From JBBRTJ01 sp038244535 (GTDB taxonomy: Bacteria > Actinomycetota > Acidimicrobiia > Acidimicrobiales > Ilumatobacteraceae), in the NCBI GenBank assembly GCA_038244535.1, contig JBBRTJ010000051.1, positions 1 to 26,203 of the forward strand: DNA of 26,203 nt. Direction: 5' to 3'. A model generated the notes under the pieces. The model did no database searches. It saw only the letters and a list, made by a program, of their open reading frames with translations, and was not told the origin of the DNA. The number at the start of each line of letters is the position of its first letter. Positions within the stretch are counted from its first letter, which is position 1. The translations under genes and the position numbers were made by a program. This document shows, piece by piece, positions 1 to 6,957 of the stretch.

Positions 1-612
1 ACCGAGTGGACGTTCACGATCCTGCGGCCGCAGATCATCTTCGGCGAGGCGTTCGGCAGCAACATGAACGCCATCCCGGCCCTCGGCGTCTACGCCGCCG
101 TCCTGCGCCACGACGGACGCCCGCTCGACTACCCCGGTGGGGCGATGCTCGTGGCCGAGGCGGTCGATGCCGACCTGGTGGCCCGCGCCCTGCACTGGGC
201 GGCTGTCACCCCGGCCGCGGCCAACGAGACCTTCAACGTGACCAACGGTGACGTGCTCGTGATCGAGCACCTGTGGCCGGCCATCGCCGACGCGTTCGGG
301 ATGGAGGCCGGCGGGCGACGGCCGATGTCGCTGGCCGCCGAGATGCCGGCCCGCCAAGCCACGTGGACCGACCTGGTGCGCCGCTTCGACCTGCAGTCGC
401 CGGTCGACCTTGGAGCGTTCGTGGGGCAGTCGTTCATCTACGCCGACCTCATCACCGGCTACGGCCTCGAGCGCACCCCACCGCCGTCACTGGTCAGCAC
501 CATCAAGATCCGCCACGCCGGCTTCGATGACTGCGTCGACACCGAGGACATGTTCCGCCGGCTCATCAGTGGCTTCCAAGCCGACCGCTTCCTGCCTCCG
601 AAAGGCTGGTGA
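1..612 (+). CDS. SDR family oxidoreductase, PRISE-like (5' partial)
   Basis: The reading frame is open from the first base, so the N-terminus with the Rossmann glycine motif lies outside the window; 203 codons are visible. The visible part matches the C-terminal half of extended SDRs of the PRISE type (progesterone 5-beta-reductase / iridoid synthase relatives). It has an LRPQIIFGEAFGSN segment at visible residues 8-21, an NETFNVTNGD segment near residue 75, a W-rich substrate-side region, and a typical closing segment with IRHAGFDDCVDTEDMF followed by FLPPKGW. PRISE enzymes are NAD(P)H-dependent and reduce activated C=C bonds of enones; which substrate this one uses cannot be told. The next gene starts 7 bases after the stop, so it is the upstream member of a likely operon. 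The ATG at 64 is an internal Met, not the start. The family call is good; the activity is inference. Confidence 0.82.
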   Translation, partial: TEWTFTILRPQIIFGEAFGSNMNAIPALGVYAAVLRHDGRPLDYPGGAMLVAEAVDADLVARALHWAAVTPAAANETFNVTNGDVLVIEHLWPAIADAFGMEAGGRRPMSLAAEMPARQATWTDLVRRFDLQSPVDLGAFVGQSFIYADLITGYGLERTPPPSLVSTIKIRHAGFDDCVDTEDMFRRLISGFQADRFLPPKGW

Positions 613-619
613 CCAACTC

Positions 620-1054
620 ATGACCGCATCCGCCGAGGACCACCTCGCCGTGGCTGCCGTGATGCACCGCTACGCCCGCACGGTCGACGCCGACGACTAC
701 ACGGGCCTGCGCACGTGCTTCACCGACGCCTGCACGTTGGCCGGCTACCCGCCACCCGCCCCCGAGATCGTGGACGGCGGCGACGCCATCATCGACTACA
801 TCCGCACCGCCAAGCAGAAGTACGGCCGGACCCAGCACATGCTCGGCCAGATCGACATCACGATCGACGGCGACACCGCCCACGCCGAGTCCTACGTGCA
901 GGCGTTCCACCTCCTGGCCGACGACCCCCACACCATGGTGCAGCTGTGGGGCAGCTACCACGACTGGTTCGTGCGCCCGGGCGGCCGGTGGACCATCGAC
1001 AAGCACCGCATCGACGTCGTGCACATCGAGCGCCGCCACACCCCAGGAAGGTGA
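620..1054 (+). CDS. SnoaL-like / NTF2-fold protein
   Basis: This 144-residue protein has the size and pattern of the SnoaL-like (nuclear transport factor 2) fold: an N-terminal helix with MHRYARTVDADDY, a strand with a CFTDAC segment, a middle THMLGQ-like strand (seen as RTQHMLGQIDI), and a C-terminal WGSYHDWFVR...GRWTIDKHRID pair of strands. Members act as small hydratases, isomerases, cyclases or as ring-hydroxylating dioxygenase-like subunits, and several in catabolic clusters have no assigned reaction. The open frame extends upstream to 410 inside the previous gene; the ATG at 620 is chosen because it lies just after the SDR stop and starts the conserved domain. The next gene begins 4 bases after the stop. 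The fold is fairly sure, the function unknown. Confidence 0.85.
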   Translation: MTASAEDHLAVAAVMHRYARTVDADDYTGLRTCFTDACTLAGYPPPAPEIVDGGDAIIDYIRTAKQKYGRTQHMLGQIDITIDGDTAHAESYVQAFHLLADDPHTMVQLWGSYHDWFVRPGGRWTIDKHRIDVVHIERRHTPGR

Positions 1055-1058
1055 ACAG

Positions 1059-2066
1059 ATGACTGACGCAGCCCCCGCCCCCGGCACCCAGGCCTGGCTC
1101 GACCTCGTGATCGAGGACGTCGTCGAACCAGCGCTGCCGATCATCGATCCGCATCACCACATGTGGCCCGTCGGCGGGCCGCTCCCGTACGGCCTGGCCG
1201 AGCTCAAGGCCGATGCCCATGACGGCCACAACATCGTGAACACGGTGTTCATGGAGTGCGGCGCCGCGTACCGCAAGGACGGGCCGCCGGAGCTGGCCCC
1301 GGTGGGCGAGACCGAGTTCATCGCCGGCGAGGCGATGGGTGACCCCGATCGGCTCATCGCCGGCATCGTGGGCCACACCGACCTCCGCTCGGCCGACCTC
1401 GACGCCATCCTCGACGCCCACGAAGCCGCCGGCCGCGGGCTGTTCCGGGGGATTCGAGACGCGTTGTCTCGCGCCGACCACCCAGAGGCGCTCATGATCC
1501 CTGGCCGGGCCCCCGTCGGGCTGTACGCCGACCCCGACTTCCGCCGGGGGGTGACCCGCCTCGGCGAGCGCGGCCTCACCTACGACACGTGGCACTACCA
1601 CTACCAGGCGCCAGAGATGCTGGCCCTGGCCCGAGCGGTACCGCAGACCACGATCGTGCTCGACCACTTCGGCACTCCTCTCGGCGTCGGTCCGTACGCC
1701 GATCAACGCGAGGCGATCTTCGAGCAGTGGACGGCCGACATGGTCGAGCTGGCCACGTGCCCGAACGTGGTGGCCAAGCTCGGTGGGCTGGCCATGCCCG
1801 ACAACGGCTTCGGGTGGAACCTGGCCGAGCGACCGCCGACGTCGGACGAGCTCGTCGCCGCGCAGCGCCGCTACTACCTGCACATGATCGAGGTCTTCGG
1901 GCCGCAGCGGTGCATGTTCGAGTCCAACTTCCCCGTCGACCGCTTCTCGCTGTCGTACCGAACGGTGTGGAACGGCTTCAAGAAGATGGTCGCCGACTTC
2001 TCGGCCGACGACAAGACGGCGCTGTTCTCCGGCACCGCGTCCCGCGTCTACCGGCTGAACGACTGA
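1059..2066 (+). CDS. Amidohydrolase-2 family (TIM-barrel metal-dependent hydrolase)
   Basis: The 335-residue protein carries the marks of the amidohydrolase-2 family. IIDPHHHMW at residues 27-35 provides the first-strand metal histidines, WHYHYQ lies near residue 176, LDHFGTP near residue 202, and FESNFPVD at about 287-294 supplies the last-strand Asp. Members of this family hydrolyse lactones (2-pyrone-4,6-dicarboxylate lactonase type) or decarboxylate aromatic acids. The substrate here is unknown, but the neighbours (SDR, SnoaL-like, OYE-type reductase, Rieske oxygenase, P450) suggest a ring- or lactone-opening step in the same pathway. An AGGTGAACAG stretch before the ATG gives a usable ribosome site overlapping the previous stop. 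No key residue seems missing. Confidence 0.87.
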   Translation: MTDAAPAPGTQAWLDLVIEDVVEPALPIIDPHHHMWPVGGPLPYGLAELKADAHDGHNIVNTVFMECGAAYRKDGPPELAPVGETEFIAGEAMGDPDRLIAGIVGHTDLRSADLDAILDAHEAAGRGLFRGIRDALSRADHPEALMIPGRAPVGLYADPDFRRGVTRLGERGLTYDTWHYHYQAPEMLALARAVPQTTIVLDHFGTPLGVGPYADQREAIFEQWTADMVELATCPNVVAKLGGLAMPDNGFGWNLAERPPTSDELVAAQRRYYLHMIEVFGPQRCMFESNFPVDRFSLSYRTVWNGFKKMVADFSADDKTALFSGTASRVYRLND

Positions 2067-2078
2067 CTCGGGGCGGCG

Positions 2079-4031
2079 ATGTACGACAACCTGTTCGAGC
2101 CGATCCAGGTCGGTCCCGTCACCATCGCGAACCGCATCGTGCGCAGCGCCCACGGCACGGGCCTGAGCGGCGAGGACCTCATCAGCTACCACGAGGCCCG
2201 CGCCCGCGGCGGGGTAGGGATGAGCACCCTGGAGGCCACCGGCGTCCACGCCGGGGCCGCCGGCCGCCTGCAACTGTTCAACGACAGCTGCATCCCCTTC
2301 TACGAGCAGATCAGTGCTCGCGTGGCGCCGTACGGGATGAAGCTCTTCCAGCAGCTCTACCACGCCGGCGCGTCGTACCGGTCCCGCAACGGCTTCCCGA
2401 TGCGGTGGTCGCCCAGCCCCATCGCGAACCCGATGACCGGTGTCGTGCCGATCGAGATGACCCAGACGATGATCGACGACGTCGTGGCCGCGTTCGCCTC
2501 GGCCGCTCGGCGCTGCCGCGAGGGCGGGCTCGACGGCGTCGACATCCACGCCTCCAGCGGCTACCTCATCCACGAGTTCCTGTCGCCGGCCACCAACCAC
2601 CGCACCGACCGCTACGGCGGCTCGCTCGAGAACCGCATGCGCTTCCTGGTCGAGGTCACCGAGGCGATCCAGGCCGAGGTGGGCGGCGGCTCGTTCGCCA
2701 TCGGCGTGCGGCTGCCCAACGAAGACCACGTGCCCGGCGGGCTCACCGCCGGGCAGGACGCCGAGATCGCGCAGCTCATCGAGCCGCTCGTCGACTACGT
2801 GTCGCTCCACATGGGGGCGTACTGGCGCTTCCACACGCTCATCGCTCCGATGGACGACCCGCTCGGCGTCGAGCTCGCCGCCGACGAGGTCATCACCAGG
2901 ACCCTGACCAAGCCCACGATCGTGGTGGGCAGGATCATGACCCTCGACGACGCCAGCCGGATCGTGGCCAGCGGCGCGGCCGACATGGTGTCGATGGTGC
3001 GAGCGCTGATCGCCGATCCCGAGCTGGTCAACAAGGCCCGCCGGGGGGACGTCTCCTCGATCCGGCCGTGCATCGGTTCGAACATGGGCTGCGTCGGCCA
3101 GCTCATGACCACCGGCGTGTTGAGCTGCGTCGTGAACGTCGCCGCGGCACGAGAGCGCGCGGTGCCGTTCGACCCGCAGGGCCTGGCGGCGGTGCGCAAG
3201 CGGCTCCTCGTCGTCGGGGGTGGGCCTGCCGGGCTCGAGGCGGCCCGCACCGCTGCCCTTCGCGGCCACGAGGTCCACCTCTACGAGGCGCTGCGCCACC
3301 TCGGCGGTCAGGTCACCATGGCCGCCACCGCGCCCCACCGCGCCGACCTGTCGGCCATCACCGAGTGGTTGGCCGGCGAGTGCGAGCGGCTCGGGGTGAA
3401 GATCCAGCTCGGCACGATGGTCGATCCGGACGTCGTCGCCGACCTCGACCCCGACGAGGTCATCATCGCCACCGGGGGGATGCCCAGGCGCGACGGCTTC
3501 CAGGTGTCCACGCCGGCCGCCGCGATCCCCGGCCACGACCTCCCCCACGTGTTCACGTCGTGGGACGTGCTCGGCTTCGGCGGCCGGGCCGAGATCGAGG
3601 GCCCCACGGTGGTGTTCGACGACACCGGCACGTTCGAGGCGATCTCCGTCGCCGACGTGCTGCTGGCCGCGGGCGTGCCGGTGACCATGGTGGCGCGCCT
3701 CGAACAGCTCGGGGCGAACGTGCCCTACCCGCCCGTCACGGTCGAGGCCGCTCGCGAGCGGCTCATGAGCGGAGCCTTCGACTTCATCGGCGGGCATCAC
3801 GTGCGTCAGATCACCGACGACGGCGTCGAGATCGGCGTGCTGTTCACCGACCGGTCCCGCTGGCTTGCCGCCAGGACCGTGGTGATCGTGACCCACAACC
3901 ACCCCAACCGCGAGCTGGCCGAGATCCTCGCCGATGAGGGCCGGGTCATCCACCTCGTCGGGGACGTGCGCGGTGACAACACGATCATGCAGGCCATCCA
4001 CCAGGCCGCCGACGTCGCCCGGGGGATCTGA
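2079..4031 (+). CDS. OYE / 2,4-dienoyl-CoA reductase-type FMN-FAD-FeS oxidoreductase
   Basis: The 650-residue protein has the full trimethylamine dehydrogenase / FadH layout. Residues 1 to about 330 form an FMN-binding OYE barrel (start FEPIQVGPVTIANRIV; GYLIHEFLSPATNHRTDRYG with the catalytic-site Tyr, near 165-185). A cluster-binding linker follows, then from about residue 372 an FAD/NAD-binding part (LLVVGGGPAGLEAARTA and IIATGG). In E. coli FadH the four 4Fe-4S Cys have the spacing C-x2-C-x3-C-x11-C. Here the spacing is identical but the second position is Ser: C331, S334, C338, C350. Such enzymes reduce conjugated C=C bonds with NAD(P)H or demethylate amines. It follows the amidohydrolase by 12 bases and so belongs to the same likely transcript. 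The true substrate is unknown; a cluster with Ser ligation, or without a cluster, is possible. Confidence 0.88.
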   Translation: MYDNLFEPIQVGPVTIANRIVRSAHGTGLSGEDLISYHEARARGGVGMSTLEATGVHAGAAGRLQLFNDSCIPFYEQISARVAPYGMKLFQQLYHAGASYRSRNGFPMRWSPSPIANPMTGVVPIEMTQTMIDDVVAAFASAARRCREGGLDGVDIHASSGYLIHEFLSPATNHRTDRYGGSLENRMRFLVEVTEAIQAEVGGGSFAIGVRLPNEDHVPGGLTAGQDAEIAQLIEPLVDYVSLHMGAYWRFHTLIAPMDDPLGVELAADEVITRTLTKPTIVVGRIMTLDDASRIVASGAADMVSMVRALIADPELVNKARRGDVSSIRPCIGSNMGCVGQLMTTGVLSCVVNVAAARERAVPFDPQGLAAVRKRLLVVGGGPAGLEAARTAALRGHEVHLYEALRHLGGQVTMAATAPHRADLSAITEWLAGECERLGVKIQLGTMVDPDVVADLDPDEVIIATGGMPRRDGFQVSTPAAAIPGHDLPHVFTSWDVLGFGGRAEIEGPTVVFDDTGTFEAISVADVLLAAGVPVTMVARLEQLGANVPYPPVTVEAARERLMSGAFDFIGGHHVRQITDDGVEIGVLFTDRSRWLAARTVVIVTHNHPNRELAEILADEGRVIHLVGDVRGDNTIMQAIHQAADVARGI

Positions 4032-4051
4032 GCTCCCGGGCCGCCGACGTC

Positions 4052-4071
4052 GTCATCTTGCCTCTGATGAC
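4052..4071 (+). promoter_or_regulatory. Inverted repeat between OYE-type gene and Rieske gene
   Basis: GTCATC and GATGAC are perfect 6-base arms separated by 8 bases, 21 bases after the stop of the flavoenzyme gene and about 60 bases before the Rieske gene start. The spacing suits either an operator for a dimeric repressor of the Rieske gene or a weak hairpin. There is no T-run, so a Rho-independent terminator is unlikely. No regulator gene lies next to it in this window. Confidence 0.35.
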
Positions 4072-4094
4072 CCGAAGCAGGCAGCCTGAGAGAG

Positions 4095-4109
4095 TCGGGC
4101 CTCGCCCGA
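4095..4109 (+). other. Short hairpin upstream of Rieske gene
   Basis: TCGGGC and GCCCGA form a perfect 6-base stem around a 3-base loop, ending 10 bases before the AAGGGAG ribosome site of the Rieske gene. It may be a 5' UTR hairpin or part of an operator. It could also be a chance palindrome in G+C-rich DNA. Confidence 0.25.
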
Positions 4110-4128
4110 GCGAGTCAAGGGAGCTTTC

Positions 4129-5520
4129 ATGAGCGTTCAGCAGGTGACCGTGCGACCCGGAGAAGCCCGGTGCCCAGGTCCGTCGACGCACGACCTCATC
4201 GCCGCCGACCCCCACGCGCCGGCACCACTGCTCGTCGAGTCGCCCTGGTTCGGGGGCGACGATGACATCGCGTTCACCAACTACACCTCGGTCGACTTCG
4301 CCCGGGCCGAGCACGATCGCATGTGGTCGCGCACCTGGCAGTGGGCATGTCGGGAGGAGCACATCCCGAGCACCGGCGACTACCGCATCTACGACATCGG
4401 CGATCGCTCGGCCCTCGTGATCCGCCAGGCCGACGGCACCATCAAGGCGTTCCACAACTTCTGCCTGCACCGCGGCACCCAGCTCAAGCCCTCCACCACC
4501 ACCGGCGGGCGGTCCAAGGTCCTGCGGTGCCCGTTCCACGGCTGGACGTGGTCGCTCGAGGGCAACCTCGTCGACCTGCCCTGCGCGTGGGACTTCCCCC
4601 ACGTGAACCCCGCCGAGTACGGACTTCCTCAGATCCAGGTCGACACCTGGGGTGGGTGGGTCTTCGTCAACTTCGACCCGAGTGCGCCGCCACTGGCCGA
4701 GTACCTGGGGGTGCTGCCCGAGCACTTCGCCACCTGGCCGCTCGAGGACCGCTACGTCGAGGCGCACGCCCTCAAGCACCTGCCGTGCAACTGGAAGGCG
4801 GCCGCCGAGGCCTTCCTCGAGGCCTACCACGTGCTCGAGACCCACTCGCAGGCGATCATCGCCACCGGCGACGCCAACGCCCAGTACGACGTGTTCGGCG
4901 ACCACGTGACCCGCTTCGTGCACACGGTCGGCACGCCGAGCCCCCACCTCGACCCGCAGCCAACCGAGCAGCAGATCGTCGACTTCCTGTTCGCCCGCCG
5001 CTACCCCGATGCCGCCGATCGGCCCCAGCTGCCCGAGGGCGGCCGCGCCCGCGAGGTGCTGGCCGTGGAGGTGGCCCAGGGCCTCGGTGAGCGGTACGGG
5101 CAGGACTTCTCGCAGTACAGCGTGAGCGAGCTGGTCGACTCGATCGAGTACTTCGTGTTCCCCAACCAGTTCTTCTTCCCGGGCATCGACAAGTCGATGT
5201 GCTACCGGTTCCGCCCCGACGGCGATGACCCGAACAAGTGCATCTTCGACTTGGTGATCCTGCGCCCCAGGCCCATCGACGGTCCCGCTCCCCGACCGCC
5301 GGCGCCCACCGAGCTGGCCGTCGAGGACAGCTACACGCTGTGCAAGGAGCTCGACCACGGCCTCGCCATGGTCTACGACCAGGACACCGCGAACATGGCG
5401 GCCCAGACTCGCGGGTTCAAGGGCAGCGTGAAGCGAGCCGAGACGCTCGGCAACTACCAGGAGTCACGAGCCCGACACCTGCACCACACCGTCCAGCGCT
5501 ACCTCACCGGCGACCTCTGA
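4129..5520 (+). CDS. Rieske non-heme iron aromatic ring-hydroxylating oxygenase, alpha subunit
   Basis: The 463-residue protein has a Rieske [2Fe-2S] domain with C112-L-H114 and C134-P-F-H137, followed by a catalytic domain with the facial-triad segment EAYHVLETH (H234, H239) and a C-terminal VYDQDTANMAAQ segment of the kind that supplies the carboxylate ligand. It would insert oxygen into an aromatic or hydrocarbon substrate using electrons from a reductase or ferredoxin, none of which is encoded beside it. The spacer between the two Rieske halves is 19 residues, a little longer than the usual 15-17. AAGGGAG lies 6 bases before the ATG. A 97-base gap with two inverted repeats separates it from the upstream operon, so it may have its own promoter. 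The family is certain, the substrate unknown. Confidence 0.93.
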   Translation: MSVQQVTVRPGEARCPGPSTHDLIAADPHAPAPLLVESPWFGGDDDIAFTNYTSVDFARAEHDRMWSRTWQWACREEHIPSTGDYRIYDIGDRSALVIRQADGTIKAFHNFCLHRGTQLKPSTTTGGRSKVLRCPFHGWTWSLEGNLVDLPCAWDFPHVNPAEYGLPQIQVDTWGGWVFVNFDPSAPPLAEYLGVLPEHFATWPLEDRYVEAHALKHLPCNWKAAAEAFLEAYHVLETHSQAIIATGDANAQYDVFGDHVTRFVHTVGTPSPHLDPQPTEQQIVDFLFARRYPDAADRPQLPEGGRAREVLAVEVAQGLGERYGQDFSQYSVSELVDSIEYFVFPNQFFFPGIDKSMCYRFRPDGDDPNKCIFDLVILRPRPIDGPAPRPPAPTELAVEDSYTLCKELDHGLAMVYDQDTANMAAQTRGFKGSVKRAETLGNYQESRARHLHHTVQRYLTGDL

Positions 5521-5525
5521 CCGCG

Positions 5526-5580
5526 CCGAACTTGTGCGCCTGAGGGGGCTCGGGTGCCCTTTTTGGCCGCACACGTTGGT
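5526..5580 (+). repeat. Dispersed palindromic repeat, copy 1
   Basis: This roughly 50-base element recurs at 21405-21460. Shared blocks include AGGGGGC, GGTGCCCTTT and GGCCGCACA(C/A)GTTGG. It has outer inverted arms, AACTTGTGCG (5529-5538) and CGCACACGTT (5568-5577), pairing at 9 of 10 positions, around an inner GGGC/GCCC hairpin. It lies right after the Rieske gene and beside a decayed mazF tail; copy 2 lies just upstream of the intact mazEF locus. Its nature (REP-like unit, mobile mini-element or terminator module) is not known to me. Confidence 0.6.
5546..5564 (+). terminator. Possible Rho-independent terminator after Rieske gene
   Basis: GGGC (5546-5549) and GCCC (5556-5559) close a 6-base loop and are followed at once by five T. 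The inner stem is short, but the outer arms of the palindromic repeat could extend the structure. It lies 25 bases after the Rieske stop, on the right strand for that gene. Confidence 0.4.
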
Positions 5581-5582
5581 CC

Positions 5583-5662
5583 CGCCAGGTGGCCTCCGCA
5601 GCCCAGCGGGTCACTGTTCGCCCGGCACACCCTCGTCATCGTCTCGTCGGCCATCCACGATG
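5583..5662 (-). pseudogene. Remnant of a mazF-type toxin gene (3' end only)
   Basis: Read on the minus strand, this stretch encodes MADETMTRVCRANSDPLGC. The intact MazF-like toxin at 20828-21136 ends with VADETMTKVCRAISYALGC. At the DNA level the two loci match over roughly 80 bases, including about 20 bases beyond the toxin stop codon; the longest run is the shared GTCATCGTCTCGTCGGCCA. In the remnant the stop codon TGA has become GGA. No upstream toxin sequence remains, because the P450 gene begins at 5682 on the other strand. This looks like the scar of a deleted or displaced toxin-antitoxin module. Confidence 0.7.
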
Positions 5663-5681
5663 CCGAACCAGAGGAGCGACC

Positions 5682-6887
5682 ATGACCGTCGACTACGACC
5701 CGTTCGATCCCGAGACCCGGCGCAACCCACATCCCGTGTACGCCCGCCTGCGCGAGGAGGCGCCGGTCGCGGGTTGCCCCGCACACGGGTTCTTCGTGGT
5801 GAGCCGCGACGAGGACATCCGGCGGATGCTCCGCGACACCGAGGTGTGGTCGAGCCGCTTCGGCCCCGGGCTGGCGTTCGCGCCGGAGAACTCGGGAGCG
5901 CTCGTCGGCGTCGACCCACCCGAGCACGACTTCCAGCGGGCGCTGATCGGCGCTGTGTTCGGCCCGAGCGCCCTGGCCGGCTACGAGGCCCAGATCGAGG
6001 AACTGGCGGCGTTGCTGCTCGACGAGCTGGCGCCCCTGGGCGGTGCCGACCTCATCCCGACCTTTGCCGAGCGGATCCCGCTGGTGGTGATCTGCTGGCT
6101 CCTCGGGTTCGCCGACGCGCCGCTCGACACGTTCAGGCGCTTCACGCACGTCGCCACCCTCGGCGTGATGGGAGAGGCCGACGCGGCAGTGCTGCTGCCG
6201 CTGGCCATGCAGGTGCGGGCCTACTTCCAGTCCGAGATCAACCGTCGCAAGGCCGCCATTGCCGCCGGCGAGGTGCCGCCCGACGACCTCACCAGCCGGC
6301 TGATCACCACCGAGGTCGATGGCCGCCGGCTCTCTGAGGAGGTCATGCTCGGCTTCATGTCGTTCCTGCTGATCGGCGGTAGCGGCACCACCACGATGCT
6401 CATCGGCAACGTCGTGCACCACCTCATCACCCACCGCGAGCTGTGGGAGCAGGTGCGAGCCGACCGCAGCCTGGTGGAGGTGGCGGTCGAGGAGAGCCTC
6501 CGCTTCGATGCGCCGGTGCACGGCCTGTTCCGCACCCCGAAGGCGGACGTCGAGCTCCACGGCGTCACGATCCCCGAGGACACCAAGACCCTGGTGCTGT
6601 ACGCATCGGCCAACCGGGACCCCGCCGTCTGGGAACACCCCGACGAGTTCCGCCTCGATCGGGACAAGCGCAAGCTTGCCCACCACCTCGCCTTCGGCTA
6701 CGGCACCCACATCTGCCTTGGCATGCACCTCTCGCGCATGGAGACCCGGATCGCCCTCAACGCCCTGCTCGACCGAATGCCCGACCTCCACCTCGCGGGT
6801 GAGCCGGTCGACACCGAGCCGTCCGTGCTGAAGGGCTTCGACCACCTGCCTGTCGCCTGGGCCTCAGGCCGCCGGAGCCATGGGTAG
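5682..6887 (+). CDS. Cytochrome P450
   Basis: The 401-residue protein has all main P450 landmarks: the K-helix EESLR, and the heme loop FGYGTHICLG with the thiolate ligand C345. The I-helix motif is GGSGTTT at 232-238. Aligned to P450cam (GGLDT), Thr252 is kept as T236 but the acid Asp251 is Gly235. The protein is a soluble bacterial type without a membrane anchor, so it needs a separate ferredoxin and reductase. The ATG at 5682 is chosen because GAGGAG lies 5 bases upstream and the protein starts like other bacterial P450s (DPFDPETRRNPHPVYARLR); an upstream extension of the frame to 5589 runs through the mazF scar and is not credible. It probably oxidises an intermediate of the adjacent catabolic cluster. 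Confidence 0.94.
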   Translation: MTVDYDPFDPETRRNPHPVYARLREEAPVAGCPAHGFFVVSRDEDIRRMLRDTEVWSSRFGPGLAFAPENSGALVGVDPPEHDFQRALIGAVFGPSALAGYEAQIEELAALLLDELAPLGGADLIPTFAERIPLVVICWLLGFADAPLDTFRRFTHVATLGVMGEADAAVLLPLAMQVRAYFQSEINRRKAAIAAGEVPPDDLTSRLITTEVDGRRLSEEVMLGFMSFLLIGGSGTTTMLIGNVVHHLITHRELWEQVRADRSLVEVAVEESLRFDAPVHGLFRTPKADVELHGVTIPEDTKTLVLYASANRDPAVWEHPDEFRLDRDKRKLAHHLAFGYGTHICLGMHLSRMETRIALNALLDRMPDLHLAGEPVDTEPSVLKGFDHLPVAWASGRRSHG

Positions 6888-6910
6888 CGCGTTGCTCGCC
6901 GCGCTTCGCC

Positions 6911-6943
6911 CCGCCGCAGACCTGGCTGCTGCAACCTGCGGGG
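6911..6943 (+). terminator. Hairpin after the P450 gene
   Basis: CGCAG (6915-6919) pairs with CTGCG (6936-6940) and the stem continues outward with C-G pairs past one bulged base, giving about 8 pairs and a 16-base loop. It lies 23 bases after the P450 stop. There is no T-run, and the stem ends just before the -10 box at 6946, so it may instead be a regulatory structure. Confidence 0.35.
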
Positions 6944-6945
6944 TC

Positions 6946-6951
6946 TAGGTT
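6946..6951 (+). promoter_or_regulatory. Predicted -10 box for the first GAF-ANTAR gene
   Basis: TAGGTT fits the actinobacterial TANNNT -10 pattern. The conserved leader element begins 7 bases after it, at 6958, exactly where transcription would be expected to start. No convincing -35 box is visible, as is usual for such promoters. The minus-strand copy of the element has a matching TANNNT box at 9404-9409. Confidence 0.5.
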
Positions 6952-6957
6952 CCCGAG

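Noticed and set aside
858..4001. 1047-codon open frame on the minus strand
   Set aside because: It lies opposite well-supported genes (amidohydrolase, OYE-type enzyme), is extremely rich in Arg, Gly, His and Val, and has no domain. It is a shadow of G+C-rich codon use.
5589..5681. Longer N-terminus for the P450
   Set aside because: The 31 extra codons are the reverse side of the mazF scar, and a good ribosome site stands before ATG 5682.
3985..6845. Long minus-strand frames at 3985-5358 and 5499-6845
   Set aside because: They are antisense to the Rieske and P450 genes. Only the small part at 5583-5662 resembles a real protein (the mazF tail), and it is treated separately.
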